From Demequina rhizosphaerae (lineage in GTDB: Bacteria; Actinomycetota; Actinomycetes; Actinomycetales; Demequinaceae): a stretch of DNA of 59,297 nt. Where the stretch lies: NCBI RefSeq assembly GCF_000971255.1, contig NZ_BBMC01000012.1:1-59297 (forward strand), read 5' to 3'. The translations under genes and the position numbers were made by a program. Shown piece after piece: positions 9,390-20,781 of this stretch (position 1 is the first letter of the stretch; each line of letters starts with the position of its first letter). The notes beneath the pieces were generated by a model that saw only the letters and a list, made by a program, of their open reading frames with translations, ran no database searches and was not told the DNA's origin.

Positions 9390-10249
9390 CCCGCCGCATC
9401 CTCATCGTGGCCCACCCGCATCGTCCCGAGGCGCTCGAGGCCGCCGACCTCGCCGCCGCGGCCCTCCGGGCCGACGGCGTCGCCACCTGCACCGACTTCC
9501 ACACCGGCGACAAGCCCATCGAGGCCGCGCTCGTGCTCGGCGGCGACGGAACGATCCTCCACGCCGCGGACCTCACGCGCGGCACCGGCATCCCGCTGCT
9601 CGGCGTCAACCTCGGCCACGTGGGCTTCCTCGCGGAGTTCGAGCGCGACGACGTCGCGCACGCCGCGCGCCGCCTCGCCGCGGGCGACTACACGATCGAG
9701 GAGCGCGGCACCATCGACGTCGTGGTGACCTCGCCCGAGGGCGTCCAGACCACCGGCTGGGGCCTCAACGACGTCACGGTCGAGCGCGCCAACCTGCGCA
9801 CCACCATCGAGGTCGCGCTCGACATCGACGGCCGGCCCCTGTCGACCTTCGGCTGCGATGGCGTGGTGGTGGCGACCGCGACCGGCTCGACGGCGCACGC
9901 CTTCAGCGCCGGCGGGCCCGTGCTGTGGCCCGACGTCGACGCCCTGCTCGTCGTGCCGCTCGCCGCGCACGCGCTGTTCTCGCGCCCGCTCGTCGTGAGC
10001 CCGTCGTCGCGCGTCGCCGTCGAGATCCTCGACCGCTCGTCCAGCGACGGCCAGGTGGTGCTCGACGGCGCCCGCGCGATCGACCTCGTGCGCGGCGGAC
10101 GCGTCGAGGTGACCCGCGGCGCGCACGCGGTGCGCCTCGCCCGCATGTCCGACGCGCCGTTCTCCGAGCGCCTCGTCCAGAAGTTCTCCCTGCCCGTCGA
10201 CGGCTTCCGCGGCACGCGGCCGGTCGCGGGGTGGGGAGCGGGGATCTGA
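9386..10249 (+). CDS. nadK: NAD kinase
   Basis: The 287-aa cytoplasmic enzyme phosphorylates NAD to NADP. It carries the family signature LVLGGDGTILHAADL with the essential GGDGT near residues 53-57, then LGVNLGHVGFLAE, GLNDV, and the second NAD-site motif VATATGSTAHAFSAGGP near 165-180. The length is normal for actinobacterial NadK. The ATG overlaps the tlyA stop (ATGA), and recN starts 2 nt after its own stop, which indicates a single transcript. Confidence 0.96.
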   Translation: MTRRILIVAHPHRPEALEAADLAAAALRADGVATCTDFHTGDKPIEAALVLGGDGTILHAADLTRGTGIPLLGVNLGHVGFLAEFERDDVAHAARRLAAGDYTIEERGTIDVVVTSPEGVQTTGWGLNDVTVERANLRTTIEVALDIDGRPLSTFGCDGVVVATATGSTAHAFSAGGPVLWPDVDALLVVPLAAHALFSRPLVVSPSSRVAVEILDRSSSDGQVVLDGARAIDLVRGGRVEVTRGAHAVRLARMSDAPFSERLVQKFSLPVDGFRGTRPVAGWGAGI

Positions 10250-10250
10250 C

Positions 10251-11933
10251 GTGCTCCACGAGCTCGCCATCGAGAACCTGGGCGTGATCGAGTCCGCCCG
10301 CGTCGACCTCGGACCCGGCCTCACCTGCGTGACCGGCGAGACCGGCGCCGGCAAGACCATGGTGCTCACCGGCCTGGGCCTCATCACCGGCTCGAGGAGC
10401 GTCCCCGCCACCGTGCGCACGGGCGCCGATGCGGCGCTCGCCGAGGCCGTCCTCGACGTCGTCCCCGGCTCGTGGCCCGCCGGGCGCCTCGAGGAGGCCG
10501 GCGCGACGCTCGACGACGACGGCACCGTCATCGTGTCCCGCACCGTCGGGGCCACCACCCGCTCGCGCACCGTCGTCGGCGGCCGCACCGTCCCGCAGGC
10601 CGTGCTCGCCGACGTCGCCGAGCACTGGGTCACCGTGCACGGCCAGAGCGACCAGGCACGCCTGCGGTCGTCGGCCGAGCAGCGCGCGATCCTCGACGGC
10701 TTCGCGGGGCACGATGCGCTGCTCGCCGCGTACGCGGCGGCGTGGGACGGATGGCGGGAGGCCCGGGCACGGCTCGAGGAGATGGAGTCCGGCGCCGAGG
10801 CCGCGCGCCTCGAGGCGGCCCGCATGCGCGACGACCTCGACGCGATCGACGCCGTCGACCCGCAGCCGGGCGAGGACGCCGAGATCGGCGCGCAGCTCGA
10901 GGTGCTCCAGCACTCCGAGGCCGTGCGCGCCGGGGTCGCGGGCGCACGCGAGGCCATCGACGGCGAGGCCGAGGTCACGCTCGTCGTCGCCGCGGACGCC
11001 GCGCGCCGCGCGCTCGGCGACGCCGCCCGCCACGACCCCGCGCTCGAGGAGCTCGAGACGCGGCTCGCCGACGTCGCCTACTCGGCGGCGGACATCGCCC
11101 ACGAGCTCGCCTCCTACCTCGACCGCATGGACGCCGACCCGGCCCGCCTCGAGCAGCTCCAGGCCCGCCGCGCCGACCTCAACGGGCTCATGCGGCGCAT
11201 CGGCGCGGACCTCGACGGCGTGCTCGCGTACCGCGACCGCGCGGCCGAGGCCGTGCTCCAGGACGACACGTGGGACGAGACGCTCGCGGCCCGCCGCGCC
11301 GCCGAGGCGGATGCGCGCGACGGGGTCGAGCGGGCCGCCGCCGCGCTCACCGAGAGCCGCCGCGCCGCCGCCGGGCGGCTGTCCGGCGACGTCGACGCCG
11401 AGCTCGACGGGCTCGCGATGCCCGACGCGGAGTTCCGCGTCGGCGTGCGCGCCGTCGAACCGCGCGCGACGGGGGCCGACGAGGTCGAGATGACGCTCGC
11501 CTCCCACCCCGGCGCCCCGCATCGTCCCGTCGCCCAGGCGGCCTCCGGCGGCGAGCTGTCCCGCATCATGCTCGCGATCGAGGTCTCGCTCGCCCGGCAC
11601 GCCGTCACGCCGGGCCACACGTTCGTCTTCGACGAGGTCGACGCGGGCGTCGGCGGCAAGGCCGCGATCGCCGTCGGCCGCCGCCTCGCCGAGCTCGCGC
11701 GCACCCACCAGGTGCTCGTCGTCACCCACCTCGCGCAGGTCGCCGCGCACGCGGACCGGCACGTCGTCGTGGCCAAGGCGACCGACGGCACCGTGACCCG
11801 TTCGCAGGTGCACGAGGTGGCGGGGGAGGACCGCGTCGAGGAGCTCGCGCGCCTCCTGTCGGGCCACGAGGGATCGAAGACCGCACTCGCCCACGCACGT
11901 GAGCTGCTGGAGGCCTCGCGCGTGGCACCATAG
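10251..11933 (+). CDS. recN: DNA repair protein RecN
   Basis: This 560-aa SMC-like ATPase acts in double-strand break repair. Walker A GETGAGKT is at residues 29-36. A long Ala/Glu/Arg-rich coiled-coil centre follows. The C-terminal half has the ABC signature ASGGELSRIMLA and the Walker B region FVFDEVDAGVGGKAA. It starts with GTG at 10251, giving MLHELAIENLGVIESARV, which matches the usual RecN N-terminus (LxELxIxNLAVIE). No LexA box is seen in front of it. It sits inside the nadK-recN-steA run, and the steA ATG follows after 5 nt. Confidence 0.95.
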   Translation: MLHELAIENLGVIESARVDLGPGLTCVTGETGAGKTMVLTGLGLITGSRSVPATVRTGADAALAEAVLDVVPGSWPAGRLEEAGATLDDDGTVIVSRTVGATTRSRTVVGGRTVPQAVLADVAEHWVTVHGQSDQARLRSSAEQRAILDGFAGHDALLAAYAAAWDGWREARARLEEMESGAEAARLEAARMRDDLDAIDAVDPQPGEDAEIGAQLEVLQHSEAVRAGVAGAREAIDGEAEVTLVVAADAARRALGDAARHDPALEELETRLADVAYSAADIAHELASYLDRMDADPARLEQLQARRADLNGLMRRIGADLDGVLAYRDRAAEAVLQDDTWDETLAARRAAEADARDGVERAAAALTESRRAAAGRLSGDVDAELDGLAMPDAEFRVGVRAVEPRATGADEVEMTLASHPGAPHRPVAQAASGGELSRIMLAIEVSLARHAVTPGHTFVFDEVDAGVGGKAAIAVGRRLAELARTHQVLVVTHLAQVAAHADRHVVVAKATDGTVTRSQVHEVAGEDRVEELARLLSGHEGSKTALAHARELLEASRVAP

Positions 11934-11938
11934 CCGCC

Positions 11939-13069
11939 ATGACCGCCGCCATCACCGCCATCTCGGGCCCCGCCCGGGTCGACTCGTCGCCCCTCGTGCT
12001 GGCGCGACGGCTCCAGCCGGGAGACGTGGCGATCGTGGACGCGCTCGACCTCGACAAGCGCGCGGCCGCGGCCCTCGCGGCCCGCCGCCCGGCCGCGGTG
12101 GTCAACGCCCAGCCTTGCCTGTCCGGGCGCCTGCCCACCACCGGCGCGCTCGTCCTGCTCGAGGCCGGCATCCCCGTCGTCGAGTCCGCCGGCACCGAGG
12201 TGCTCGCGATCCGCGACGGCGCCGCGGTCACGGTCGACGGTGCCCGCGTCGCCGCCGGCGCCCGCGTCGTCGAGGACGGCACGCGGCTCAGCCTCGAGGA
12301 CGTCGAGCACCGCATCCGCGTCGCCGACGAGGACCTCCACGTGCACGTCGCCTCGTTCACCGCGACCGCGCTCGACCTGCTCAACCGCGACGCGGACCTG
12401 CTGCTCGACGGCATCGGGCTGCCCGAGCTGCGCCTGCCCGTCGACGGCCGCCCCGTCGTCGTCGTCACCCCCCGCTTCACCGGCGGCGACGAGGTGCTCG
12501 CCCGCTTCGCGCGCGAGCGCCGGCCCGTCGTGATCGGCGTGGGAGAGGGGGCCGATGCGGCGCGCGCCGCGGGGCTCATGCCGCGCATCGTCGTCGGCGA
12601 CATCGACGCCGTCGGCGAGGACGTGCTGCGCCGCGCCGCCCAGGTGATCGTCCACGACCCCGTGGGCCGCGACGCGGGCAACGCGCGCGCCCAGGCCATC
12701 GGCCTCAGCCACGACGCGTGCGACGCGCGCCTCGCGAGCGAGGACGTGGCGCTGCTCGCCGCGCACGCCGCCGGCGCGTCCGTCGTCGTGGTGGCCGGCG
12801 CCCGCGAGGGCCTGCTCGACTACGTCGAGGACCGCTCGACCGCCGGCGCCGGCGCGCTGCTGTCGCGCCTGGTCGCGAGCGGCGCCGTCGTCGACTCCGC
12901 CGTGCTGCCCGCGCTCTACCGGCATCGCTACAGCGCCGTGACCGCGTGGGGCGCGGTCGGGCTCGCCGCCGGCGCCCTGCTGCTCGCCGCCTGGGGCACG
13001 CCCGAGGGGCACGATGCGCTCGCCGCCGCGGGGCAGTGGCTCGCCGACACGTTCGGCGGCGGGCGATGA
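11939..13069 (+). CDS. steA: SteA-like cell-envelope/septation protein (TPK-like fold)
   Basis: The 376-aa protein matches the actinobacterial family at this position (Rv1697, SteA of Corynebacterium). Family knowledge gives a thiamine-pyrophosphokinase-like core: [14 protein letters not shown] near 180 and [16 protein letters not shown] near 220 fit it. One C-terminal membrane segment ([15 protein letters not shown]) follows near 340. SteA and SteB were linked to septation and daughter-cell separation in Corynebacterium. The gene overlaps the next by 4 nt (ATGA at 13066-13069), which supports a SteA-SteB pair. The assignment rests on synteny and domain layout. Confidence 0.8.
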   Translation: MTAAITAISGPARVDSSPLVLARRLQPGDVAIVDALDLDKRAAAALAARRPAAVVNAQPCLSGRLPTTGALVLLEAGIPVVESAGTEVLAIRDGAAVTVDGARVAAGARVVEDGTRLSLEDVEHRIRVADEDLHVHVASFTATALDLLNRDADLLLDGIGLPELRLPVDGRPVVVVTPRFTGGDEVLARFARERRPVVIGVGEGADAARAAGLMPRIVVGDIDAVGEDVLRRAAQVIVHDPVGRDAGNARAQAIGLSHDACDARLASEDVALLAAHAAGASVVVVAGAREGLLDYVEDRSTAGAGALLSRLVASGAVVDSAVLPALYRHRYSAVTAWGAVGLAAGALLLAAWGTPEGHDALAAAGQWLADTFGGGR

Positions 13070-13944
13070 GCGACGCGCGCACCCGGCTCGTGTCGGCCGC
13101 CGCGGGCATCGCGGTGCTCGCCACCGGCGTCGTGCTCGGGTCGGGGCCGCTGCGCGCGGCGCTGCTGGGCGAGACCGGCGACCGGCTCGACGCGCTCGAG
13201 GCGGATGTCGCCGCCCAGGAGGAGCGCGCCGACGACGCCGAGGCGCGCGCCGACACCGCCGCCGCCTATGTCGACGCCACCGCGCCGACCCTCCTCATCG
13301 ACCTCCTGCCCGGCACCGCGGTCGTCGTGGTCGCCGCGCCCGGGGCCCCCGACGCGGTGATCGAGGCCGTCGAGGCCCGCCTCCCGCTCGCGGGTGCCGA
13401 GGAGACCGGCGCGGTCGCGCTCGGCGACGCGTGGAACGACGACGCCACCTCCCAGTTCCGGACCGCGCTCGCGGAGCAGGTCGCACCCTCGCTCGTGGGC
13501 GTCGACGCCGTCGAACCGTCCGCCGTGCTTGCCCACGCGTTCGTCCAGGGCGCGACCGGCGCGGCCCCCACCGGCGCGGACCGCGCGGACGTCGGCGACG
13601 CCGGCACGGACCGCGGCGCGGTGCTGTGGGACCTTCTCGCGCAGGCCGATCTCGCCGAGGGCGAGGCCGCGACGCGCGCGGATGCGATTCTTCTGATCGC
13701 CGGCGGCAAGGACGCGACCGCCGCCCTGGCCGACGCCTTCGCCGCCTACGACGCGCCCGTCACCGTGGTGGGCGCGCCCGCCGCGATCTCCGCGCAGAGC
13801 AGGCGCGACGATGTCGCGACCGTCGCATCGTCCGACTGGACGATGGGCTCGGTGACCGCCGTCGCGGCCGTCTCGGAGACCCTCGCGGGAGACCGCCCGC
13901 ACTACCGCGACGGCGAGGTCCCGGCCGTTCTCGGCGTTTCCTGA
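13066..13944 (+). CDS. SteB/MctB-like copper-transporter-family membrane protein
   Basis: The 292-aa protein has one N-terminal membrane segment ([23 protein letters not shown] in outline, residues about 10-32). A short coiled coil with [20 protein letters not shown] follows, then a mostly extracytoplasmic Ala-rich domain. This layout matches MctB (Rv1698), called an outer-membrane copper transporter in mycobacteria, and SteB in Corynebacterium. No copper-binding Cys or His cluster is visible, so the septation partner role beside SteA looks at least as likely as copper export. The ATG start overlaps the steA stop. It ends 38 nt before pyrG. Confidence 0.75.
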   Translation: MSDARTRLVSAAAGIAVLATGVVLGSGPLRAALLGETGDRLDALEADVAAQEERADDAEARADTAAAYVDATAPTLLIDLLPGTAVVVVAAPGAPDAVIEAVEARLPLAGAEETGAVALGDAWNDDATSQFRTALAEQVAPSLVGVDAVEPSAVLAHAFVQGATGAAPTGADRADVGDAGTDRGAVLWDLLAQADLAEGEAATRADAILLIAGGKDATAALADAFAAYDAPVTVVGAPAAISAQSRRDDVATVASSDWTMGSVTAVAAVSETLAGDRPHYRDGEVPAVLGVS

Positions 13945-13968
13945 GAGGCACCCGGGACTCACGGCTGT

Positions 13969-13974
13969 TAGAGT
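13969..13974 (+). promoter_or_regulatory. -10 element TAGAGT for a leaderless pyrG transcript
   Basis: TAGAGT lies 8 nt before the GTG start at 13983. No Shine-Dalgarno sequence stands before that GTG, so transcription probably begins at or next to the start codon. Confidence 0.5.
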
Positions 13975-13982
13975 TGAAGCCC

Positions 13983-15670
<1,688 letters not shown>

Positions 15671-15671
<1 letters not shown>

Positions 15672-16297
15672 TGATCGAGGACGTCCCCGGCGCGCGGCCG
15701 GTTGTCGAGTCGCGCCTCGCCTATCAGGGCAAGGTGTGGAACGTGCGCACCGACCGCGTCGACCTGGGGGAGTCCGGTCAGGTCCAGCGGGACTACATCC
15801 ACCACACCGGCGCCGTCGGCATCATGGCGATGGACGAGGCGGAGCGGGTCTTCCTCGTCCGGCAGTACCGCCACGCGGTGCGCGCCGAGACCTGGGAGCC
15901 GCCCGCCGGCCTCCTCGACCTGCGCGACGAGCCGCCCGTCGAGGCGGCCGCGCGCGAGCTGTTCGAGGAGGCCGACCTGCGGGCCGGCCGCTGGGACACG
16001 CTCGTCGACTTCATGACCTCGCCCGGCGGCTCGTCCGAGGGCATCCGCATGTTCCTCGCCCGCGACGTCACCGAGGTGCCGCACGCCGAGCGCTTCCAGC
16101 GCCACGAGGAGGAGCGGGACATGGAGGGGCGGTGGGTGCCGCTCGACGAGATCCTCGCGTCGATCTGGGCCGGCACCGCGCAGAGCCCGTCGCTGGTCGT
16201 CGGCGCGCTCGCGCTCGACGCCGCGCGACGGTCGGGCTGGCAGACGCTGCGCCCCGCCGACGCGGACTGGCGCCGCCCGCCCTCGCTGCTCGACTGA
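15671..16297 (+). CDS. NUDIX hydrolase, ADP-ribose pyrophosphatase type
   Basis: The 208-aa protein carries a NUDIX box, GLLDLRDEPP ... ARELFEEADL near residues 80-103, in a PAGLLD context typical of ADP-ribose pyrophosphatases. The box has one extra residue between the Gly and the REXXEE core. The same is true of the mycobacterial enzyme next to pyrG (Rv1700), so I count it as a family trait rather than damage. It likely splits ADP-ribose to AMP and ribose-5-phosphate. The start is coupled to the pyrG stop (TGATG), and it is the last gene of the cluster before the convergent ilvA. Confidence 0.9.
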
Positions 16298-16306
16298 GGC
16301 TTCCGC

Positions 16307-17530
16307 CTAGCTGGCGACCGTGGGGGAGAAGCCCGCGGCGCGCAGCGTCTCGAGCACCTCGCCCTGGTGGTTGGGTCCGCGCGTCTCGACGCTCACCTGG
16401 AGCACCACGTCGTTGAGCGTGAGGCCCAGGTCGTGGCGCGTGTGCAGCACCTCGATGACGTTCGCGCCCACGCCCGCGAGCAGGTCCGCGACCCGCGCGA
16501 GCTGACCCGGCCGGTCGGGCAGCGGGATCCGCAGCGTCATGTAGCGGCCCGAGGCCACGAGGCCGTGGGCGACGATGCGCTGGAGCAGCAGCGGGTCGAT
16601 GTTGCCGCCCGACAGGAGCGCCACGGTGGGTCCGGTCGGAGCGATGAGCCCGCCGAGGATCGCGGCCACGGACGCCGCGCCCGCGGGCTCGACCACGAGC
16701 TTGGTCCGCTCGAGCAGAGTGAGCACGGCGCGCGCGAGGAGGTCCTCGTCGACCGTGACGACCTCGTCGACCAGCTCCTGCACGATGGGGAAGGTGTGCT
16801 CGCCCGGCCGCACCACGGCGATGCCGTCCGCGATGGTGCCGCCGCGCTCGATCGTCACGGGGTGGCCGGCCTCGAGCGAGGGCGGGAAGGCGGCGGTCGC
16901 CGCGGCCTGCACGCCCACGATGCGGATCTCGCGGCCCTGGAGCGCGGCCACGGCCTTCGCGGCCACCGCGACGCCCGCGATGAGCCCGCCGCCGCCGATG
17001 GGCACGACGATGGTCTGCGCATCGGGCACGTCCGCGAGGATCTCGAGGCCGATGGTGCCCTGGCCCGCGATGACGTCGGGGTGGTCGAACGGGTGGATCA
17101 TCACGGCGCCGGTGCGCTCGGCGTGCTCGGCTGCGAGCGCGAGGCACTCCTCGACGGTCGCGCCGTCGGTGACGACCGTCGCGCCGTAGCCCTTGGTCGC
17201 GAGCAGCTTCGGCACGGGCGCGCCGAGGGGCATGAAGATCGTCGCGTCGACGCCCAGCTGCTGGGCCGCGAACGCGACGCCCTGCGCGTGGTTGCCCGCG
17301 GAGGCCGCGACCACGCCGCGGGCGCGCTCCTCGTCGGTGAGCCGCGACAGCCGGTAGGTCGCGCCGCGCAGCTTGAACGAGCCCGTGCGCTGGAGGTTCT
17401 CGAGCTTCATGTGCGTGGGCACGCCCAGCAGCTCGCTCAGGTGCGTCGCCTGGTCGACCGGCGTGTGCTGGGCGACGCTGGCCAGGACGCGCGCGGCGTC
17501 CTCGACGTGCGCGAGCGTCACCTCGGCCAT
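16307..17530 (-). CDS. ilvA: Threonine ammonia-lyase (threonine dehydratase) with an ACT domain
   Basis: The 407-aa PLP enzyme deaminates threonine (and serine) to 2-oxobutanoate, the first step of isoleucine synthesis. The PLP lysine lies in TGSFKLRGA near residue 54. ASAGNHAQGVAFAA follows near 95, and the phosphate-binding glycine loop VVPIGGGGLIAG near 175. One C-terminal ACT-type domain (LRIPLPDRPGQLARVADLL) spans residues about 325-400. This is the short, single-ACT form typical of actinobacteria, so it could serve the catabolic or the biosynthetic role. It is 1 nt downstream of ctaA on the same strand, which suggests co-transcription. Confidence 0.93.
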   Translation of the reverse strand: MAEVTLAHVEDAARVLASVAQHTPVDQATHLSELLGVPTHMKLENLQRTGSFKLRGATYRLSRLTDEERARGVVAASAGNHAQGVAFAAQQLGVDATIFMPLGAPVPKLLATKGYGATVVTDGATVEECLALAAEHAERTGAVMIHPFDHPDVIAGQGTIGLEILADVPDAQTIVVPIGGGGLIAGVAVAAKAVAALQGREIRIVGVQAAATAAFPPSLEAGHPVTIERGGTIADGIAVVRPGEHTFPIVQELVDEVVTVDEDLLARAVLTLLERTKLVVEPAGAASVAAILGGLIAPTGPTVALLSGGNIDPLLLQRIVAHGLVASGRYMTLRIPLPDRPGQLARVADLLAGVGANVIEVLHTRHDLGLTLNDVVLQVSVETRGPNHQGEVLETLRAAGFSPTVAS

Positions 17531-17531
17531 G

Positions 17532-18458
17532 TCAGGCCTCCACGGTCTCGCGCGCGGTGAGCCGGAAGAAGGCCGAGTGCGCGGCCGTCAGCACGGCCGC
17601 GCCGAACAGGTGGAAGCCGACGATGAGCGCCGGCAGCCCGGTGAAGTACTGGACGTAGCCGATGAGACCCTGCGCGAGCGTCACGCCGAGGAGCACCCAG
17701 TACGACAGGCGCGCCTCGTCGCGGTCGCCGGCGCTGTGGTCGCGGCGGATGCGCCAGCCGATCCACGCGAGCAGGGCGACGAACGCCCATACGGACATCG
17801 CGTGCGCCTTGGCCACGAGGACGGGGTCGAGCGCGAGGCGCTCGGTGGCCTGCGCGTCGCCCGAGTGCGGGCCCGCGCCGGTGGTGAGCGCGCCGATCAC
17901 GAGGAGCACGACGAGCAGGCCCGCCGACGCCCACCGCTCGACCTTCAGCGGACCGCCGATGCGTCCGCGCGCGCCGCGGTAGCGCAGCGCGAAGCGCACG
18001 GAGTACCAGACGAGCGCGAGGCTCAGCAGCATGTGCGGCGCCACCACGAGCGGGTGGAGCTCGACCAGCACCGTGATCCCGCCGAGCACCGCCTGGCCGA
18101 TGACGCCCAGCGCGGGCACGAGGCCCCACCACTTGAGCTCGGGCCGCGTCCGCCACACGGCGACCGCCATGGCGACGGCGACGACGAGCAGCACGAACGT
18201 CAGCGTGCGGTTGCCGAACTCGATGTACGGGTGGATCGAGGTCGCCTCGTGCAGCGTCGGCGTGAACTCGCCGGGCTCGCACTGCGGCCACGTCGAGCAG
18301 CCGAGGCCCGAGCCGGTGAGGCGGACCGCGCCGCCCGTGACGATGATGCCCGCCTGGGTCGCGATGTTGGCCAGGGTGAGGCCGCGCGCGATCCGGTAGC
18401 CGCGGCCGGTGGGCGCGGGGGAGGACGGGTGGGACGATTGCTGGGTGGTGCTCGACAC
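17532..18458 (-). CDS. ctaA: Heme A synthase (COX15/CtaA family)
   Basis: The 308-aa integral membrane protein has about eight hydrophobic segments. It shows the CtaA marks VTGGAVRLTGSGLGCSTWPQ near residues 40-60, with heme-ligand histidines in ATSIHPYIEFGNR, LHPLVVAPHMLLSLALV and VGFHLFGAAVLTAAH. It converts heme O to heme A for cytochrome aa3 oxidase. The SURF1 gene at 31 kb serves the same oxidase. The start is GTG at 18458, 6 nt after a TAGGAT -10 box with no Shine-Dalgarno, so a leaderless mRNA is likely. Confidence 0.92.
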   Translation of the reverse strand: MSSTTQQSSHPSSPAPTGRGYRIARGLTLANIATQAGIIVTGGAVRLTGSGLGCSTWPQCEPGEFTPTLHEATSIHPYIEFGNRTLTFVLLVVAVAMAVAVWRTRPELKWWGLVPALGVIGQAVLGGITVLVELHPLVVAPHMLLSLALVWYSVRFALRYRGARGRIGGPLKVERWASAGLLVVLLVIGALTTGAGPHSGDAQATERLALDPVLVAKAHAMSVWAFVALLAWIGWRIRRDHSAGDRDEARLSYWVLLGVTLAQGLIGYVQYFTGLPALIVGFHLFGAAVLTAAHSAFFRLTARETVEA

Positions 18459-18464
18459 GCGACA

Positions 18465-18470
18465 ATCCTA
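18465..18470 (-). promoter_or_regulatory. -10 element TAGGAT of ctaA-ilvA
   Basis: On the minus strand TAGGAT lies 6 nt before the GTG of ctaA. There is no ribosome-binding site between them, which fits a leaderless transcript. Confidence 0.5.
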
Positions 18471-18596
18471 GGCGCGCGGGCACGATGCCCCGGCCCGGCG
18501 GGCGGGGACGATGCGCCGGTGCGGCGGGCACAGAAATCGCGGCGCGCGCGTTGTGGAAGGGGTGCCCCGCATCGTCCCCGCGCGCCCCGAAGGTGG

Positions 18597-18652
18597 TTAG
18601 GCACCCCTTGCTTGCGGGCTAGAATTTAATGAATCAAAATGTTTCTTAATTG
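18597..18652 (+). promoter_or_regulatory. suf operon promoter with an AT-rich inverted repeat (possible SufR operator)
   Basis: A -10 TAGAAT lies at 18620-18625, with a weak -35 (TTAGGC, 18597-18602) 17 nt upstream. Directly after it is an unusually AT-rich stretch with the inverted repeat ATCAA-N12-TTGAT (about 18632-18653). Such an island inside very GC-rich DNA, just before a gene for a SufR-type repressor, is a good candidate for its own operator. The site does not match the cyanobacterial SufR consensus CAAC-N6-GTTG. Confidence 0.5.
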
Positions 18653-18700
18653 ATCCGCGGCCGATGCTGCCCGCGGCACGACAGCACGAGAGGAGCCCGG

Positions 18701-19351
18701 ATGCACGCCGACACCACGCGCGATCGAGTCCTCAGCCTCATCGCCACCGCGGGCCCCATCACGGCGGCCGCGCTAGCGACCGAGCTCGGCGTCACGCCGG
18801 CCGGCGTGCGACGCCACCTGTCCTCGCTCGAGGACTCGGGCTACATCGTCGACCACGAGCCTCCGGGCCAGCACGTGCGCGGCCGCGGCCGCCCCGCGCG
18901 CTCCTTCGTGGCCACCAACGAGGGCCAGCGCGCCCTCGCGTCCGCGTACCGCGACGTCGCCGTCGACGCGATGTCCGCGCTGCGCGACTCCGGCGGCCTC
19001 GAGGCCTTCGTGGAGGCCAAGGCCAAGGAGCTCGAGGACGCCGTGTCCTCGTCGATCGACCCCGACGCGCCCATGGCGCGCAAGGTCGACGAGCTCGCCG
19101 CCGCGCTCGGCGAGCGCGGCTTCGCCGCCTCGGTCCGCCCGGGCCCCGGCGGCATCACCGTCCAGCTGTGCCAGGGGCATTGCCCCGTCCAGTCCATCGC
19201 GGAGAGGACCCCCGAGTGGTGCGAGGCCGAGGCCCGCGCCTTCTCGAGGATCCTCGACGTGCACGTGCAGCGGCTGTCGACCCTCGCGGGCGGCGCGCAT
19301 GTCTGCACCACCACGATCCCGCTCGCCACCCCCACCCGTAAGGAAGGATGA
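18701..19351 (+). CDS. sufR: SufR-like iron-sulfur-sensing transcriptional repressor
   Basis: The 216-aa regulator has an N-terminal winged-helix domain ([19 protein letters not shown] and [19 protein letters not shown], residues about 8-50, with the RGRGRPAR wing). Its C-terminal part carries cysteines C157, C161 (CQGHC), C174 and about C202, which would hold a cluster. SufR of cyanobacteria and mycobacteria uses such a cluster to repress the suf operon when clusters are plentiful. The ATG at 18701 follows GAGAGGAG. The upstream frame to 18650 lacks conserved sequence. The stop lies just before sufB, so the repressor and its targets share an mRNA. Confidence 0.9.
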   Translation: MHADTTRDRVLSLIATAGPITAAALATELGVTPAGVRRHLSSLEDSGYIVDHEPPGQHVRGRGRPARSFVATNEGQRALASAYRDVAVDAMSALRDSGGLEAFVEAKAKELEDAVSSSIDPDAPMARKVDELAAALGERGFAASVRPGPGGITVQLCQGHCPVQSIAERTPEWCEAEARAFSRILDVHVQRLSTLAGGAHVCTTTIPLATPTRKEG

Positions 19352-19353
19352 GC

Positions 19354-20781
19354 ATGAGTGCTCCGACCGAGCCCATGACGCAGGACGAGGCCATCGCCTC
19401 GATCGGCAACTACCAGTTCGGATGGCACGACTCGGATGAGGCCGGCGCGCTTGCCAAGCGCGGCCTCAACGAGGACGTCGTCCGTGAGATCTCGGCGCTG
19501 AAGAACGAGCCCGAGTGGATGCTGGAGACGCGTCTCAAGGGCCTGAAGCTCTTCGGCAAGAAGCCGCTGCCGAACTGGGGCTCCGACCTCACCGGCATCG
19601 ACTTCGACAACATCAAGTACTTCGTGCGCTCCACCGAGAAGCAGGCGACCTCATGGGAGGACCTGCCCGAGGACATCAAGGAGACGTACGACAAGCTCGG
19701 CATCCCGGAGGCGGAGAAGCAGCGCCTCGTCGCGGGCGTCGCCGCGCAGTACGAGTCCGAGGTCGTCTACCACCAGATCCGCGAGGACCTGGAGGAGCAG
19801 GGCGTCATCTTCCTCGACACGGACACCGCGCTGCGTGAGCACCCGGAGCTGTTCGAGGAGTACTTCGGCACCGTCATCCCCACCGGCGACAACAAGTTCG
19901 CGGCGCTCAACACGGCCGTGTGGTCGGGCGGCTCGTTCGTCTACGTCCCGCCGGGCGTCCACGTGGAGATCCCGCTCCAGGCCTACTTCCGCATCAACAC
20001 GGAGAACATGGGCCAGTTCGAGCGCACTCTGATCATCGCGGACGAGGGCTCGTACGTGCACTACGTCGAGGGCTGCACCGCGCCGATCTACTCGAGCGAC
20101 TCGCTGCACTCCGCCGTCGTCGAGATCGTCGTGAAGAAGAACGCCCGCGTGCGCTACACGACCATCCAGAACTGGTCGAACAACGTGTACAACCTCGTCA
20201 CCAAGCGCGCGACCGCGGCCGAGGGCGCCACCATGGAGTGGGTCGACGGCAACATCGGCTCGAAGGTCACCATGAAGTACCCGGCGATCTTCATGCTCGG
20301 CGAGCACGCCCGCGGCGAGACCCTGTCGATCGCGTTCGCCGGCGAGGGCCAGCACCAGGACGCCGGCGCCAAGATGGTGCACGCCGCCCCCAACACCTCG
20401 TCGTCGATCATCTCGAAGTCCGTCGCCCGTGGCGGCGGCCGCACCTCGTACCGCGGCCTGGTCCAGGTCCTCGAGGGCGCCAAGAACTCGAAGTCGAACG
20501 TGCTGTGCGACGCCTTGCTCGTCGACCAGATCTCGCGGTCCGACACCTACCCGTACGTCGACGTCCGCGAGGACGACGTCCACATGGGACACGAGGCGTC
20601 CGTCTCGAAGGTGTCCGAGGACCAGCTGTTCTACCTCATGTCCCGAGGCCTCGAGGAGTCGGAGGCCATGGCCATGATCGTGCGCGGGTTCGTCGAGCCC
20701 ATCGCGCGCGAGCTGCCCATGGAGTACGCGCTCGAGCTCAACCGCCTCATCGAGCTCCAGATGGAAGGATCCGTCGGTTGA
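19354..20781 (+). CDS. sufB: Fe-S cluster scaffold subunit SufB
   Basis: The 475-aa SufB forms the SufBCD scaffold on which Fe-S clusters are built in the cytosol. The conserved block [20 protein letters not shown] (near residue 190), [20 protein letters not shown], and the C-terminal [18 protein letters not shown] are typical. I place the start at the ATG at 19354, 6 nt after AAGGAAGG, not at the ATG at 19348, which lies directly on the ribosome-binding site. The gene is followed by sufD with a 4-nt overlap. Confidence 0.96.
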   Translation: MSAPTEPMTQDEAIASIGNYQFGWHDSDEAGALAKRGLNEDVVREISALKNEPEWMLETRLKGLKLFGKKPLPNWGSDLTGIDFDNIKYFVRSTEKQATSWEDLPEDIKETYDKLGIPEAEKQRLVAGVAAQYESEVVYHQIREDLEEQGVIFLDTDTALREHPELFEEYFGTVIPTGDNKFAALNTAVWSGGSFVYVPPGVHVEIPLQAYFRINTENMGQFERTLIIADEGSYVHYVEGCTAPIYSSDSLHSAVVEIVVKKNARVRYTTIQNWSNNVYNLVTKRATAAEGATMEWVDGNIGSKVTMKYPAIFMLGEHARGETLSIAFAGEGQHQDAGAKMVHAAPNTSSSIISKSVARGGGRTSYRGLVQVLEGAKNSKSNVLCDALLVDQISRSDTYPYVDVREDDVHMGHEASVSKVSEDQLFYLMSRGLEESEAMAMIVRGFVEPIARELPMEYALELNRLIELQMEGSVG

